Shown here: positions 11,160 to 19,976 of the stretch, one piece after another | Layout of the letters: every line of letters begins with the position of its first letter | How positions within the stretch are numbered: the stretch's first letter is position 1 | Source of the DNA: a virus | Reading direction: 5' to 3' (one strand) | Length of the DNA: 20,738 nucleotides | Virus record (IMG/VR): IMGVR_UViG_3300018021_000024 | Span: 1 to 20,738 of that record | Translations under genes and position numbers: made by a program | Notes under the pieces: model-generated | Databases searched by the model: none | The model's input: only the letters and a program-made list of their open reading frames with translations | What the model was told of the DNA's origin: nothing

Positions 11160-12751
11160 TCAAAGAATATATAAGAAAATGGTTGGATATTGATAAAAAT
11201 GATACTCCTACTAATGATATTGAACGTGTAAATCCAGTTTCGAGTATAATGACACAAGCATATGCTCAAGGTGCTCCAATTACAGATGTTTCTACTAAGT
11301 TCGATACACCAAAAGCTGGAGGACAAAATACACAAGCTTTAGTTCCTGTAATTGGTCCTGATCCTGTTAACAACCAAACTCCTGAAGCTGTTCCTTTTGG
11401 TCCTTTGCAACCAATAGGACCATTCTATCAAGCACAGATGAAGGATCGTATTCGTGATTATAGACAAGGATTCAACCTTGAATATACTCCTGGATATACA
11501 AAATCTAATACATTTGCTACTCTCAGAAACTTTGCTGATAATTATGATCTATTAAGATTGTGTATCGAAACCAGAAAAGATCAGATGTGTGGTTTAAATT
11601 GGGATATTAGATATAAAGATAAAAGTAAAGATGCCGACAAAGATTGTGAAGCTGTTATAGATTTCTTTAAGTTTCCTGATGGAGAACATAATTTTTATAG
11701 TTGGATGCGTATGTTGCTAGAAGATATGCTAGTGATTGACGGAGTTGCTATTTATCCACGTGTTACAAAAGGTGGAGAATTATTGAGTCTTGACCCTATT
11801 GACGGTTCGTTGATTTCTTTGAAAATAGATGCATTAGGACGTAGACCAAAACCTCCTTCTACTGCATACCAACAAATATTAGTAGGATTACCTGCTGTTA
11901 ATTATTGTGCGATAGATATGAGTCCAAAACCGATAGCAGTTCCTGGTTCTGAATTGATATATAATATCAGAAATCCTAGAACACATGCTCTGTATGGATT
12001 TTCGTATTGCGAACAGATATTGATGATCATCAATATAGCATTACGGAGAGAAGTAAATCAGTTGCAATATTTTACCGAAGGATCATTGCCAGATTTGTTA
12101 ATAGGTCTTTCTGATGATCTTACTGCTGATCAAATAAACGATATGCAAGAATTGTTTGATACATTACTTTCTGGTAATACAGCAGAACGTAGAAAAACAA
12201 GATTCATCCCTGGAAAAGATGTTAAATTTTTTGATACAAAAGAACGTACTTTAAAGGATGATTTTGATGAATGGTTGGCAAGAATAGTATGTTATTGTTT
12301 CAGTCTACCAGCTACTCCATTTGTAAAGGGTAATAACAGAGCAACCGCTGATACAGCTAAAGAGAGTGCTGAAGAAGAAGGATTAGAACCTATCAAACGA
12401 TGGTTCAAAGAACTTATAGATATGATCCTTGCTAGATATTTTAGCCGTGATCTTGAATTCATTTGGGATGAAAATAACAGTATTGACCCACTTACACAGG
12501 CAACGATTTTTAAAACTTATCTTCAAGAGTATGTTATGAGTCCTGAAGAAGTTCGTGAAGCACTTGGTATGAAAGGTGATGCTCCTGTGAAACCATTACT
12601 TCCATTACTTGGTCAACCTACAACGAATCCTGATGGTACTCCAGCAACTCCTGAAGAAACACCATCCACTGAACCAGAACCATCACCAAAAGGTGTCACA
12701 AAATCTACAACACCTAGAAAGAAACGTAGTGAAGCAACAGAGAAAAAATAA
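11156..12751 (+). CDS. portal protein
   Basis: A 531-residue portal, the dodecameric ring at the head vertex through which DNA enters and leaves. It follows the terminase genes and has the usual layout: a disordered Pro/Gly/Gln-rich N-terminal region (residues 15-85), then a core with LRNFADNYDLLRLCIETRKDQMCGLNW, the WMRMLLEDMLVIDGVAIY helix typical of portals, the LDPIDGSLI segment, YGFSYCEQILMIINIALRREV (stem/crown-type helix), and a C-terminal LPATPF...NRATADTAKE motif region common in siphovirus portals. The tail (residues 480-531) is Pro/Thr/Lys-rich. The start ATG overlaps the previous stop (ATGA). The length is normal. A capsid gene does not follow directly: four other genes lie between. 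Confidence 0.85.
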   Translation: MIKEYIRKWLDIDKNDTPTNDIERVNPVSSIMTQAYAQGAPITDVSTKFDTPKAGGQNTQALVPVIGPDPVNNQTPEAVPFGPLQPIGPFYQAQMKDRIRDYRQGFNLEYTPGYTKSNTFATLRNFADNYDLLRLCIETRKDQMCGLNWDIRYKDKSKDADKDCEAVIDFFKFPDGEHNFYSWMRMLLEDMLVIDGVAIYPRVTKGGELLSLDPIDGSLISLKIDALGRRPKPPSTAYQQILVGLPAVNYCAIDMSPKPIAVPGSELIYNIRNPRTHALYGFSYCEQILMIINIALRREVNQLQYFTEGSLPDLLIGLSDDLTADQINDMQELFDTLLSGNTAERRKTRFIPGKDVKFFDTKERTLKDDFDEWLARIVCYCFSLPATPFVKGNNRATADTAKESAEEEGLEPIKRWFKELIDMILARYFSRDLEFIWDENNSIDPLTQATIFKTYLQEYVMSPEEVREALGMKGDAPVKPLLPLLGQPTTNPDGTPATPEETPSTEPEPSPKGVTKSTTPRKKRSEATEKK

Positions 12752-12784
12752 CATTAACGTAACACAATATTAGGAGGATTAACA

Positions 12785-13237
12785 ATGGCAACTTCAGGGA
12801 AAGCAAATTTTTTACAAAATAAGTATTTCGATTTTCTCTTTCGAGCACAAACATTTACACCAGCAGCTACACTGTATGTAGCACTTTTCACAACTACTCC
12901 CACAGCTTTAGCTGCTAGTGGAACAGAAGTCAGTGGTGGATCGTATGCTCGTCAGTCTATTACATCTGGATTGACTCAGTGGGCAGGTACGCAAGGAGCT
13001 ACAACTACTGCTGTTAGTTCTGGAACTGGTACATCTGGTCTTCAGACTTCTAACAATGCAGCTATTACATTTCCTACTGCTACCGCAGGATGGGGAACTG
13101 TAAATGGTTTTGCTATCTTCGATGCAGTTACAAGTGGAAACATGCTGTATTTTGCTCCATTAACTACACCACAGACTATTGCTGTTGGTAACATCGCATC
13201 ATGGGCAATTAGCGCATTAGTAGTTAACGAAGTTTAA
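12785..13237 (+). CDS. small beta-rich virion protein (phage structural family)
   Basis: A 150-residue protein with an AGGAGG site and ATG at 12785. Its pattern is that of a common phage family: LYVALFTTTPT, then GSYARQSI, NAAITFPTATAGWGTVNGFAIFDA, GNMLYFAPLTTPQTIAVGNI and an SWAISAL end. Homologues are usually labelled hypothetical or tail fibre-like and lie near head or tail genes. The fold is probably a beta sandwich that binds the particle surface. It is followed by a strong terminator. A role as head decoration or fibre accessory is inferred from its place inside the head module. Confidence 0.7.
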   Translation: MATSGKANFLQNKYFDFLFRAQTFTPAATLYVALFTTTPTALAASGTEVSGGSYARQSITSGLTQWAGTQGATTTAVSSGTGTSGLQTSNNAAITFPTATAGWGTVNGFAIFDAVTSGNMLYFAPLTTPQTIAVGNIASWAISALVVNEV

Positions 13238-13246
13238 TTTCAATCG

Positions 13247-13290
13247 AAAAATGGTTTTGATCCCAATACTATAGGGACAAAACCATTTTT
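13247..13290 (+). terminator. rho-independent terminator
   Basis: AAAAATGGTTTTG plus TCCC (with one bulged A) pairs with GGGACAAAACCATTTTT around a nine-base loop, and the stem ends in a T-run. It closes the terminase-portal transcript before the fibre-like gene. Confidence 0.85.
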
Positions 13291-13305
13291 ATTTAGTGGA
13301 CTATT

Positions 13306-16299
13306 ATGGCAATAGCATTCGTACAAGGAAATAGTGGAAGTCCAACACAATCTGGTAGTTCAGGATCGTATGTATATACGTATACTGTAACTGGTGGTAC
13401 TGCTGGTAATCTTGTATTTTTTGGTGTATTAAACGCATTCGTGTATACATGGACTAATTCTTCTTCTACAAATTTGAATTCTATTACACCTTTATATTCA
13501 TATACCGCTAGTGGTGAATCAATATTAGTATATTCAGCTATTATTACTTCTGGTGGTTCATATTCAATTAGTAATGATACAGGATATGCATCATATACAG
13601 GAACTATATATGCTGCTGAATTTTCTGGATGTAATAATAGTTCTTATATAGATTCTTCTAGCAGTAATATTGGATATTCAACATCAATAACAACAGGAAA
13701 TTTAGTTACTGCTGCTGGCGAATTAATATTAGCATTTTGTTATGATGATTCGTCATTTACTTCAGGACCATCTGGGTTTTCTACAGTAGATGGTTCAACA
13801 TTGAACATGGTTTATAATATAGAATCTTCACAAGGAACTTATAATCCTACTTGGGTAGGATCAAGTATTACTTGCTGGGGAGCATATGGAGTTTCAGTTA
13901 AAGTTTATGATCCTTCGGTAAATATATCAGGATCATCTTTTGGTGTTGCTTCTGTAGTAGATAATGGATTTACACAATCAGTAGCATTATCTGGAGAAAT
14001 TAATAGTATTGGATCGATGGCAGCAAATATGCATGGTCTTGCTGCTAATGTTCAAGGAACTGCTACTGTTAGTACTTCAAATATAACATTAACTGTTTTA
14101 TTAGCAGGAATCGTTCAAGGTACTGCTACTATTTCAGGAAGTGTAACACAACGTAACGCATTAGTTGGAACTGCTCAAGGAACTGCTACAGTTGGTACTC
14201 CAAATATAACATTAAGAACTACAAAAGGTTCTGTTGCAGAAGCTAATACATGTTCTGTTACAATTACAGGAGGAATTGCTGGTAATTTAGTAATTATAGG
14301 TGTTGCTGAAGAAGATAGTTCAACTCCAAATCTTGCAACTTCTATGTTTAGTTCTTCTACAAATGTTGGAATTTTTGGTATTTTAGGTACAGAATCTACT
14401 AATAATACTGAAAACATTAGTTCAACTTTATTATACACCACAGTAACATCAAATGGAAGTTATACTATAACATACACAAACTCTAATGCTCTTGATATTA
14501 CTATAGGAGTAGCAGAATTTTTGGGTTGTAATACAAAAACTCCTTTAAATTATTCTGCTAAGAAGAATGGATATTCAACCAATCCAAATTCTTCATCTTT
14601 AACGGCTTCTATTAACAATATAATGGTTGGTTTAGCTATCAATTTTAATGATACTAGTATGACTTTACCATCAGGATATTCATCTATATTTTCTGATTAT
14701 ACAGGTTGGAATCCTGGTTTTAATATGTGTTATAAACTTATGACATCATCAGGATCGAGTAATCCTACATGGACAGCAGCACCAGATTATTGGGCAGCAT
14801 CAGCAGTAAGTCTTAATACAAATACATATACATTGAATCAATCTATAGCATTATCAGGAACAATATCTAGTACTGGAACGATGGTAAATAATGGTTTTGG
14901 TACATTACGTGGAATGGCAGCAACAGCATACGGAACAGCAACCGTTTCTGATTCTGATGGTTTTAATGTTACAATCCCATTGAATTCTGTTTCTTATGGG
15001 ATAACTAGTGTGTCTGATACAATTTTAACACAATATGTCCCATTGAATTCAGTATGTTATGGGGGTAATACTTCTTCTTTGGCTGATGGAACCGTTTCTA
15101 GTACAACACCTATTGCAGCTATTGTGAATGGTATTGCGTCCGTTTCGGGTGATATGAATCAAACTGTACCATTAACAGCAACAGTAAATGGGGTAGCAAA
15201 TTTTACTGATTTTCTTACAAATTCTGAAGTTGAATATTGTACTGGTGAAGTTTTTGGTTTTGCGTCTGTTTCTGGTGCATTGAATACATATATACCTCTT
15301 ACAACAACCGTAAATGGTGTTGCAACGGTTTCTGGAACAGAGAATGCTATCATACCATTAGTTTCTATAGTAAATGCTGTAGCGAGTGTTTCTGGTAATG
15401 CTACGCAAGAAAATAATTTAACAGGAATAGTTCAAGGAGTTGGATCAGCAGTTGCAGCATTGAATATTGCTATTGCTAATTATTGTGTTGGTACAGTTCA
15501 AGGAACAGCAACAGTTTCTGGTAATATGAATCAAACTGTACCGATGTCTGCAACTGCATATGGAGTAGCAGCAGCAACAGCAGTTGCTTATACAACAAAG
15601 TTTATGTCTGGAGAATCTGATGGTATTGCTTCATTAACAGGAACTCCACAATATCAAATATTAGGAAATGTCCAGGGTACATCAGTAGTTTCTGGAGATA
15701 TGAATAACATAATTCCATTATTAACAACTGTATATGGAATTGCAAGTATGTCTGGAGAAGTTGGAACTGGTTCTAATGCTACAGCATATGGTAAAGCAAC
15801 CGTAATTGGTGATATGAATACTCAGGTGTTTATGTCTGGAACAGCAAATGGTATTGGTAGTTCTACTTTTGCTCTGAATACTACACAATTTATATCTGGA
15901 GAAGCAGATGGTGTTGCTTCAGTAACTGGTAATACAAACGCTATAATTCCTCTACAATCGATTGTTTATGGTCAGGGCATAGTATCAGGTGCAGCAAATG
16001 CTACAATTCCTTTAAAGGCAACATCACAAGGAACAGCAATAGCAACAGGAAGTGTTACTTTAGTTGATGCTAATATTCATCTTTCAGGAATTGTTTATGG
16101 TGTTGGTAGTGGGGAATTAAAAACTATTATACATAAATCATTATCAGGAATAGCGTATGGAGTTGGATCAGGATCAATGTTCGTTCCTACAAGACCAGGA
16201 AATGTTTTTGTTTGTCCTCAAGAAGAACGAGTATTACTGATGAATAATGAAGAACGTTTATGGACTTGTCCAAAAGAAAAACGTATTATAAAAATTTAG
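13306..16299 (+). CDS. 997-residue repetitive fibre-like protein
   Basis: A large Gly/Ser/Thr/Val-rich beta protein. It has two copies of a ~200-residue domain (about residues 1-205 and 305-505) that share TGG-x-AGNLV, AEF-x-GCN, GYST, NPTW and WGAYG/WAAS landmarks. Around and after them run many short units of the pattern (V/A)xG(V/T)A(S/T)VSG-x-PL, about 20-30 residues each (residues 206-304 and 505-960). The end (VFVCPQEERVLLMNNEERLWTCPKEKRII) is a different, charged hairpin-like tip. The ATG at 13306 has only a weak GTGGA site. Such proteins form elongated surface fibres or decorations. Its position between portal and protease suggests the head rather than the tail, but this is inference. 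No promoter is visible after the terminator. Confidence 0.7.
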   Translation: MAIAFVQGNSGSPTQSGSSGSYVYTYTVTGGTAGNLVFFGVLNAFVYTWTNSSSTNLNSITPLYSYTASGESILVYSAIITSGGSYSISNDTGYASYTGTIYAAEFSGCNNSSYIDSSSSNIGYSTSITTGNLVTAAGELILAFCYDDSSFTSGPSGFSTVDGSTLNMVYNIESSQGTYNPTWVGSSITCWGAYGVSVKVYDPSVNISGSSFGVASVVDNGFTQSVALSGEINSIGSMAANMHGLAANVQGTATVSTSNITLTVLLAGIVQGTATISGSVTQRNALVGTAQGTATVGTPNITLRTTKGSVAEANTCSVTITGGIAGNLVIIGVAEEDSSTPNLATSMFSSSTNVGIFGILGTESTNNTENISSTLLYTTVTSNGSYTITYTNSNALDITIGVAEFLGCNTKTPLNYSAKKNGYSTNPNSSSLTASINNIMVGLAINFNDTSMTLPSGYSSIFSDYTGWNPGFNMCYKLMTSSGSSNPTWTAAPDYWAASAVSLNTNTYTLNQSIALSGTISSTGTMVNNGFGTLRGMAATAYGTATVSDSDGFNVTIPLNSVSYGITSVSDTILTQYVPLNSVCYGGNTSSLADGTVSSTTPIAAIVNGIASVSGDMNQTVPLTATVNGVANFTDFLTNSEVEYCTGEVFGFASVSGALNTYIPLTTTVNGVATVSGTENAIIPLVSIVNAVASVSGNATQENNLTGIVQGVGSAVAALNIAIANYCVGTVQGTATVSGNMNQTVPMSATAYGVAAATAVAYTTKFMSGESDGIASLTGTPQYQILGNVQGTSVVSGDMNNIIPLLTTVYGIASMSGEVGTGSNATAYGKATVIGDMNTQVFMSGTANGIGSSTFALNTTQFISGEADGVASVTGNTNAIIPLQSIVYGQGIVSGAANATIPLKATSQGTAIATGSVTLVDANIHLSGIVYGVGSGELKTIIHKSLSGIAYGVGSGSMFVPTRPGNVFVCPQEERVLLMNNEERLWTCPKEKRIIKI

Positions 16300-16301
16300 A
16301 G

Positions 16302-16309
16302 TATAAATA
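16302..16309 (+). promoter_or_regulatory. T4-type late promoter core TATAAATA (7)
   Basis: Exact TATAAATA just after the fibre-like gene. The predicted start near 16315 leaves a leader of about 9 bases before the ATG at 16324. Confidence 0.65.
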
Positions 16310-16323
16310 GAGAAGAGGTATAT

Positions 16324-16608
16324 ATGAAACCATTCATAGTAAAAGCAGGAGAAACTATAATCAATTTAGGTTTGGATTTTGCTCCTAGATTGATAGTAGG
16401 AGAAACCATTGCTTCGGTTACTGTTCCAGGAATTACTAGTGTTATTGTGATTAACTCTACAGAATACGATGGTACAGTTGCGACAGCTTCGATTACTATT
16501 CAGAATATTGTTGATCAGGATGTAGTTCTTGTATATACAGTTATTGGAACTCAAGGAAGTGAACGTATTGGTAAACGATTGATATCAATTCAGAGTCTTT
16601 CTGACTAA
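16324..16608 (+). CDS. small Ig-like structural protein, 94 residues
   Basis: A beta-rich protein with no signal peptide: KPFIVKAGETIINLGLDFAP, then TIASVTVPG, VIVINSTEYDGTVATASITI and VLVYTVIGTQGSERIGKRL. It resembles small phage proteins that lie beside capsid and fibre genes (pattern: DTI..S.V....G..I..........V...I......Y.V...I.T..G......). These probably decorate the head or join fibres to it. The ATG at 16324 lies 15 bases after a promoter core with a weak AGAGG site. Function inferred from pattern and place. Confidence 0.6.
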   Translation: MKPFIVKAGETIINLGLDFAPRLIVGETIASVTVPGITSVIVINSTEYDGTVATASITIQNIVDQDVVLVYTVIGTQGSERIGKRLISIQSLSD

Positions 16609-16633
16609 ATTATAACCATCAAAATTTTTTGAA

Positions 16634-16641
16634 TATAAATA
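16634..16641 (+). promoter_or_regulatory. T4-type late promoter core TATAAATA (8)
   Basis: Exact TATAAATA in the short gap before the protease gene. The predicted start near 16647 lies just before GGAG (16649-16652), a leader of about 13 bases. Confidence 0.7.
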
Positions 16642-16659
16642 GTAATATGGAGTAATCAT

Positions 16660-18255
16660 ATGATTGATAATGACAACATTGAAATTTTTCTTGATATAAC
16701 CAGAATTGACAAGGATAAACATATTGTCGAAGGTTATGGTTTACGTTCTGATACCAAAGATTCATACGGAACAACCATAGATCATGATGATGCTGTTAAG
16801 TGTATGGCAGATTATGATAAATATCCTGCCATAAGAGCTATGCATCAAACCGATGTTGCTGTTGGTAAAACCATCGATTATGTTGCTGATGGAAAAGGAA
16901 TCAAGATAACTGCAAAAATTGTAGATGATGATGCCTGGAATAAGGTAAAAGAAGAAGTATATCGAGGACTTAGTGTTGGAGCTAAACAAGCATATACTGA
17001 ACGTAATGGTAGAAATATAGGAAAATGTAAACCATCTGAATGGCAAGACGGAGATATTCTACATCTTGCATCTATTACAGAATTTAGTCTTGTTGATAGT
17101 CCTTCTCACAAAGGATGCCCGTTAGTATACAGAATCGATTCTAAGGAGTCTAATGATATGAAAAAAGAAATTAAAGTAGAAGAAGTTAAGATAGAAGATG
17201 TTGTAAGACAGGAAGAAGTAGCACCTAGACCTGATGTTAATCCAAAAGAAGGTGCAAAGAAATATGGTTCTGTAAAATTTGCTGATGCTAAGAATAAAAA
17301 GTATCCGATTGATTCAGAGAAACACATCAGAGCAGCTTGGTCATATATCAATATGCCTAAGAATGCTGGTAAATATTCTTCTGAAGATGTTGCTGCTATC
17401 AAAGCAAAGATTGTATCGGCCTGGAAATCTAAGATTGATAAAGAAGGTCCACCTTCTGCTGATGTAAAGAAAGCTGATGGTGTTGATGTAGAACGTTGTA
17501 CATGTGATCCTTGGTGTACTTCTTATGTTTCTGATGAAATTGATGATTGTATGAATGCTATCTATGCTCTTCAGCAGATCAAGGGACTTCTTAGTAGAGA
17601 AGAAGGCGAAACTGACCCTGAAGATTCCGAAGATGGAAAACAGATTGAAGCATTAGAACTTGCTATGCAAGCTATCAAAGATTTCATTGCATCTGAAATC
17701 CAGGAAGACAATACAGTAGAAAAGGCTGATACGGATATAGATGTTGAACGTGTTGGTGCTGCTATTTCTGCTGAAAACAAAACTCATTCACAAAGTATTC
17801 ATGATGCATCAGTAGAACTTGGTGCTGTTTGTAAATGTAACAAATGTGACATGGTAGACGGAAAATCACCACAAGATAACGGGGATCCTTCTAACAAAGA
17901 AACCGATGATGTTACAAATTCAGCTACTGCTGATATTACAAGAGTAGCTAAAACTCTTTTTGAAACAGAAGAAATTACTACTATTGATTCGTTGGTTAAA
18001 CGTGTTGCTGTTGAACTTAAAACTCTCAACGAAAAAATAAAAGTATTAGAAGCAATTCCTGCTGCACCTTCTGTTTCTGATGTTGTAACAAGAGTAATCA
18101 CAAAAGACGGTGAAATTGTAGTTGAGGATAAGGTTGATGTAAAGAGACTTGAAGATACCGATTACTTCAAAAATTCTAATGCTCAAACACAAGCTTTATT
18201 GCTGATCAAAGAGGCTAGACGCAACCAAGGACCACAAACAAATAGAAAATTTTAA
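16660..18255 (+). CDS. prohead protease fused to DUF6582 and scaffold-like domain
   Basis: A 531-residue protein directly upstream of the second capsid gene. Residues 1-170 look like an XkdF/HK97-type serine protease: IRAMHQ with H62, GLSVGAK with S105, and ITEFSLVDSPSHKGC after it, the usual His-Ser arrangement and the E-x-SLVDxP motif. Residues 198-264 match the DUF6582 pattern (KYGSVKFADAKNKKYPID, HIRAAWSYINM, AAIKAKI). The rest is acidic and helical (residues 300-370, 430-531), with Cys-rich patches CTCDPWCT and CKCNKCDM, as expected for a scaffold that is cut out during maturation. The start at 16660 has GGAG nearby and its own late promoter. The fusion of protease and scaffold saves a separate scaffold gene; none is seen elsewhere. 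Confidence 0.8.
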   Translation: MIDNDNIEIFLDITRIDKDKHIVEGYGLRSDTKDSYGTTIDHDDAVKCMADYDKYPAIRAMHQTDVAVGKTIDYVADGKGIKITAKIVDDDAWNKVKEEVYRGLSVGAKQAYTERNGRNIGKCKPSEWQDGDILHLASITEFSLVDSPSHKGCPLVYRIDSKESNDMKKEIKVEEVKIEDVVRQEEVAPRPDVNPKEGAKKYGSVKFADAKNKKYPIDSEKHIRAAWSYINMPKNAGKYSSEDVAAIKAKIVSAWKSKIDKEGPPSADVKKADGVDVERCTCDPWCTSYVSDEIDDCMNAIYALQQIKGLLSREEGETDPEDSEDGKQIEALELAMQAIKDFIASEIQEDNTVEKADTDIDVERVGAAISAENKTHSQSIHDASVELGAVCKCNKCDMVDGKSPQDNGDPSNKETDDVTNSATADITRVAKTLFETEEITTIDSLVKRVAVELKTLNEKIKVLEAIPAAPSVSDVVTRVITKDGEIVVEDKVDVKRLEDTDYFKNSNAQTQALLLIKEARRNQGPQTNRKF

Positions 18256-18272
18256 AGGTAATTTTTAACAAG

Positions 18273-18280
18273 TATAAATA
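18273..18280 (+). promoter_or_regulatory. T4-type late promoter core TATAAATA (9)
   Basis: Exact TATAAATA 45 bases before the capsid start. The predicted start near 18286 gives a leader of about 40 bases that holds the GGAGG site. The capsid gene therefore has the longest leader among the head genes here. Confidence 0.7.
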
Positions 18281-18325
18281 GTAATAGATAATAAAGGATA
18301 ATGATCCTATCATTTGGAGGAAAAT

Positions 18326-19897
18326 ATGATTAAAATAGACGAACTTAACAAAGAAACACAGGAACTGTTCAGAGCAGCAGTTGCTAATCCTTTGGAAGTA
18401 GATGACGTAAACAGAGCATTTACTCAACCTGCTACTGCAACTTCTGGACTTATCGGATATGACCTTGAAGCTCCTTCAAAGAAAATATATCCTGTCCTTA
18501 CTCCTCTTCGTAACAGAATCACTAGAGTAACTGGTGGTTTTGGTATTCAATCAAACTGGAACGTTGTTTCTGGTATCAATATCACTAATATCGGTATTGG
18601 TGTTGAGGAACGTTTGAGAGGTGGAATCAACTCTTTTGCTACAAATCGTTATGATGCTGGATTCGCTGAATTGGGTCTGGAAGATTATATAACTGATAAA
18701 GCCCAATATGCTTCTCGTAAATATGAAGATGTTCTTGCTGACTGTCAGTTTATGTTGCTTCAAGCAATCATGATTCAGGAAGAATTCCTTGACCTTGGTG
18801 GTATGTCTACTTATGGTCTTGGTCAACCTGCTAATGCTCCTACATGTACCACAGCAGCTTCTGGTGGAACTATTGCTGATAGTGCTTCTTACTATGTAGC
18901 TGTTGTTCCTCTGAATCTTGCTGGTTATCAGCAAATTGCTGGATGGAACAATGGTATCACAGGACATACTTTGAATTTTGCTTCTCCTGCTGCTCTTGTA
19001 CAGCAAGTTGCTCGTATAAATGCTGACGGTACAACTACTACTTATGGTGCTGGTGTAGGTAGACCTTCTGCTATTTCGTCAATATGTACTGTTGGTTCTA
19101 CAGGAAGTAATAAAAATGTAATTAATGCTTCTATTACTCCGATTGCTGGAGCTATGGGATATGCCTGGTATATGGGTACTTCTAGTTCAACTGCTGCTCT
19201 TTATTTGACAGGTGTTTCGACTACTGCCAATGTAACTCTTGGTACTGCTACTTTCCCTGCTAATACAGCCAATCAACTTCTTTCTACTCTTGCTGCTACT
19301 GATTATTCTGCTAACGCATTAGTATATGACGGTATTCTTACTCAGGTTCTTAAATCTGGTTCTGGTTCTGCTAATTATGTTGCTGCTGCTGGTGAACAGT
19401 TAACATCTGATGGTGCTGGTGGAATCACACAGTTTAATACTGTATTTACAAATATGTGGAACGAATACCGTTTGTGTCCTGATGAAGTTTATGTAAATGC
19501 ACAGCAATATATGGATATTACACAAATTGTTATTAAGAATGGTGGAGCACCGTTGATTCGTTATAACTTTGAAGCTGGTAATTCTGTTAATCCTGCTCTT
19601 TCTTCTGGAACTGCCGTTACAAGTATCTTGAATCCTATTGGTGGAAAATCTGTTAAGGTTACTATCCATCCAAACATGGCTCCTGGTACTCTGTTGTTCT
19701 GGACTGATAGTGTTCCTTATCCTAATAATGCTATCGGAACTATAGTGATGAAGCACCTTCGTTACGATTATAGAGCTATTCAATGGATGAGAGTTCACCG
19801 TTCGGAAGACTTTGGTGTTTACTTCGATGGTGTACTGAAAAACTATTTCCCACAAGCGTTTGCTGTTATCACTAATATTACTTCTGGTCATGATTAA
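18326..19897 (+). CDS. major capsid protein (siphovirus HK97-fold type) with inserted domain
   Basis: A 523-residue protein placed after the protease/scaffold gene and before the connector, the standard place of the siphovirus major capsid protein. The ATG at 18326 has GGAGG at 18316-18320; an in-frame TTG at 18314 overlaps that site. The N-terminal part has an E-rich helix and the P-loop-like strand region (SKKIYPVLTPLRNRITRV), then GFAELGLEDYITDKAQYASRKYEDVL (spine-helix-like). Residues about 165-335 look inserted: a Gly/Ala/Thr-rich beta segment (YYVAVVPLN, GYAWYMGTS) resembling an Ig/FN3-like surface domain. The C-terminal part has PDEVYVNAQQYMDI, FWTDSVPYPNNAIG and YRAIQWMRVHRSEDFGVYFDG. 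It shows no match to the gp23 fragment at the left end beyond the general fold class. Confidence 0.8.
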   Translation: MIKIDELNKETQELFRAAVANPLEVDDVNRAFTQPATATSGLIGYDLEAPSKKIYPVLTPLRNRITRVTGGFGIQSNWNVVSGINITNIGIGVEERLRGGINSFATNRYDAGFAELGLEDYITDKAQYASRKYEDVLADCQFMLLQAIMIQEEFLDLGGMSTYGLGQPANAPTCTTAASGGTIADSASYYVAVVPLNLAGYQQIAGWNNGITGHTLNFASPAALVQQVARINADGTTTTYGAGVGRPSAISSICTVGSTGSNKNVINASITPIAGAMGYAWYMGTSSSTAALYLTGVSTTANVTLGTATFPANTANQLLSTLAATDYSANALVYDGILTQVLKSGSGSANYVAAAGEQLTSDGAGGITQFNTVFTNMWNEYRLCPDEVYVNAQQYMDITQIVIKNGGAPLIRYNFEAGNSVNPALSSGTAVTSILNPIGGKSVKVTIHPNMAPGTLLFWTDSVPYPNNAIGTIVMKHLRYDYRAIQWMRVHRSEDFGVYFDGVLKNYFPQAFAVITNITSGHD

Positions 19898-19924
19898 GAA
19901 ATAATAACAAAATAATAACAACCA

Positions 19925-19960
19925 AAGGAGTAGGAGTTAAAACTCTTACTCCTTTTTTTT
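19925..19960 (+). terminator. rho-independent terminator
   Basis: A 14-bp stem, AAGGAGTAGGAGTT with AACTCTTACTCCTT (one G-T wobble), a two-base apex of A and a run of eight T. It lies directly after the capsid gene and would limit read-through into the connector gene. Confidence 0.9.
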
Positions 19961-19976
19961 ATAACAAAGGATGACT

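Noticed and set aside
13268-13277. ACTATAGGGA, identical to the start-site half of a T7 RNA polymerase promoter
   Set aside because: Only the 10 bases around the start match; the upstream recognition half is absent, and the bases form the loop and arm of the terminator at 13247-13290.
14175-15353. Open frames on the minus strand within the fibre-like gene and other structural genes
   Set aside because: They mirror repetitive, biased coding on the + strand, lack ribosome-binding sites and known motifs, and every supported gene in the window is on the + strand.
13306-16299. Diversity-generating retroelement target in the repetitive fibre-like protein
   Set aside because: No reverse transcriptase or template repeat is visible, and the polymerase-like protein has HDS rather than the YxDD motif of reverse transcriptases.
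18314-18325. TTG start for the second capsid protein
   Set aside because: The TTG overlaps the GGAGG that serves the ATG at 18326.
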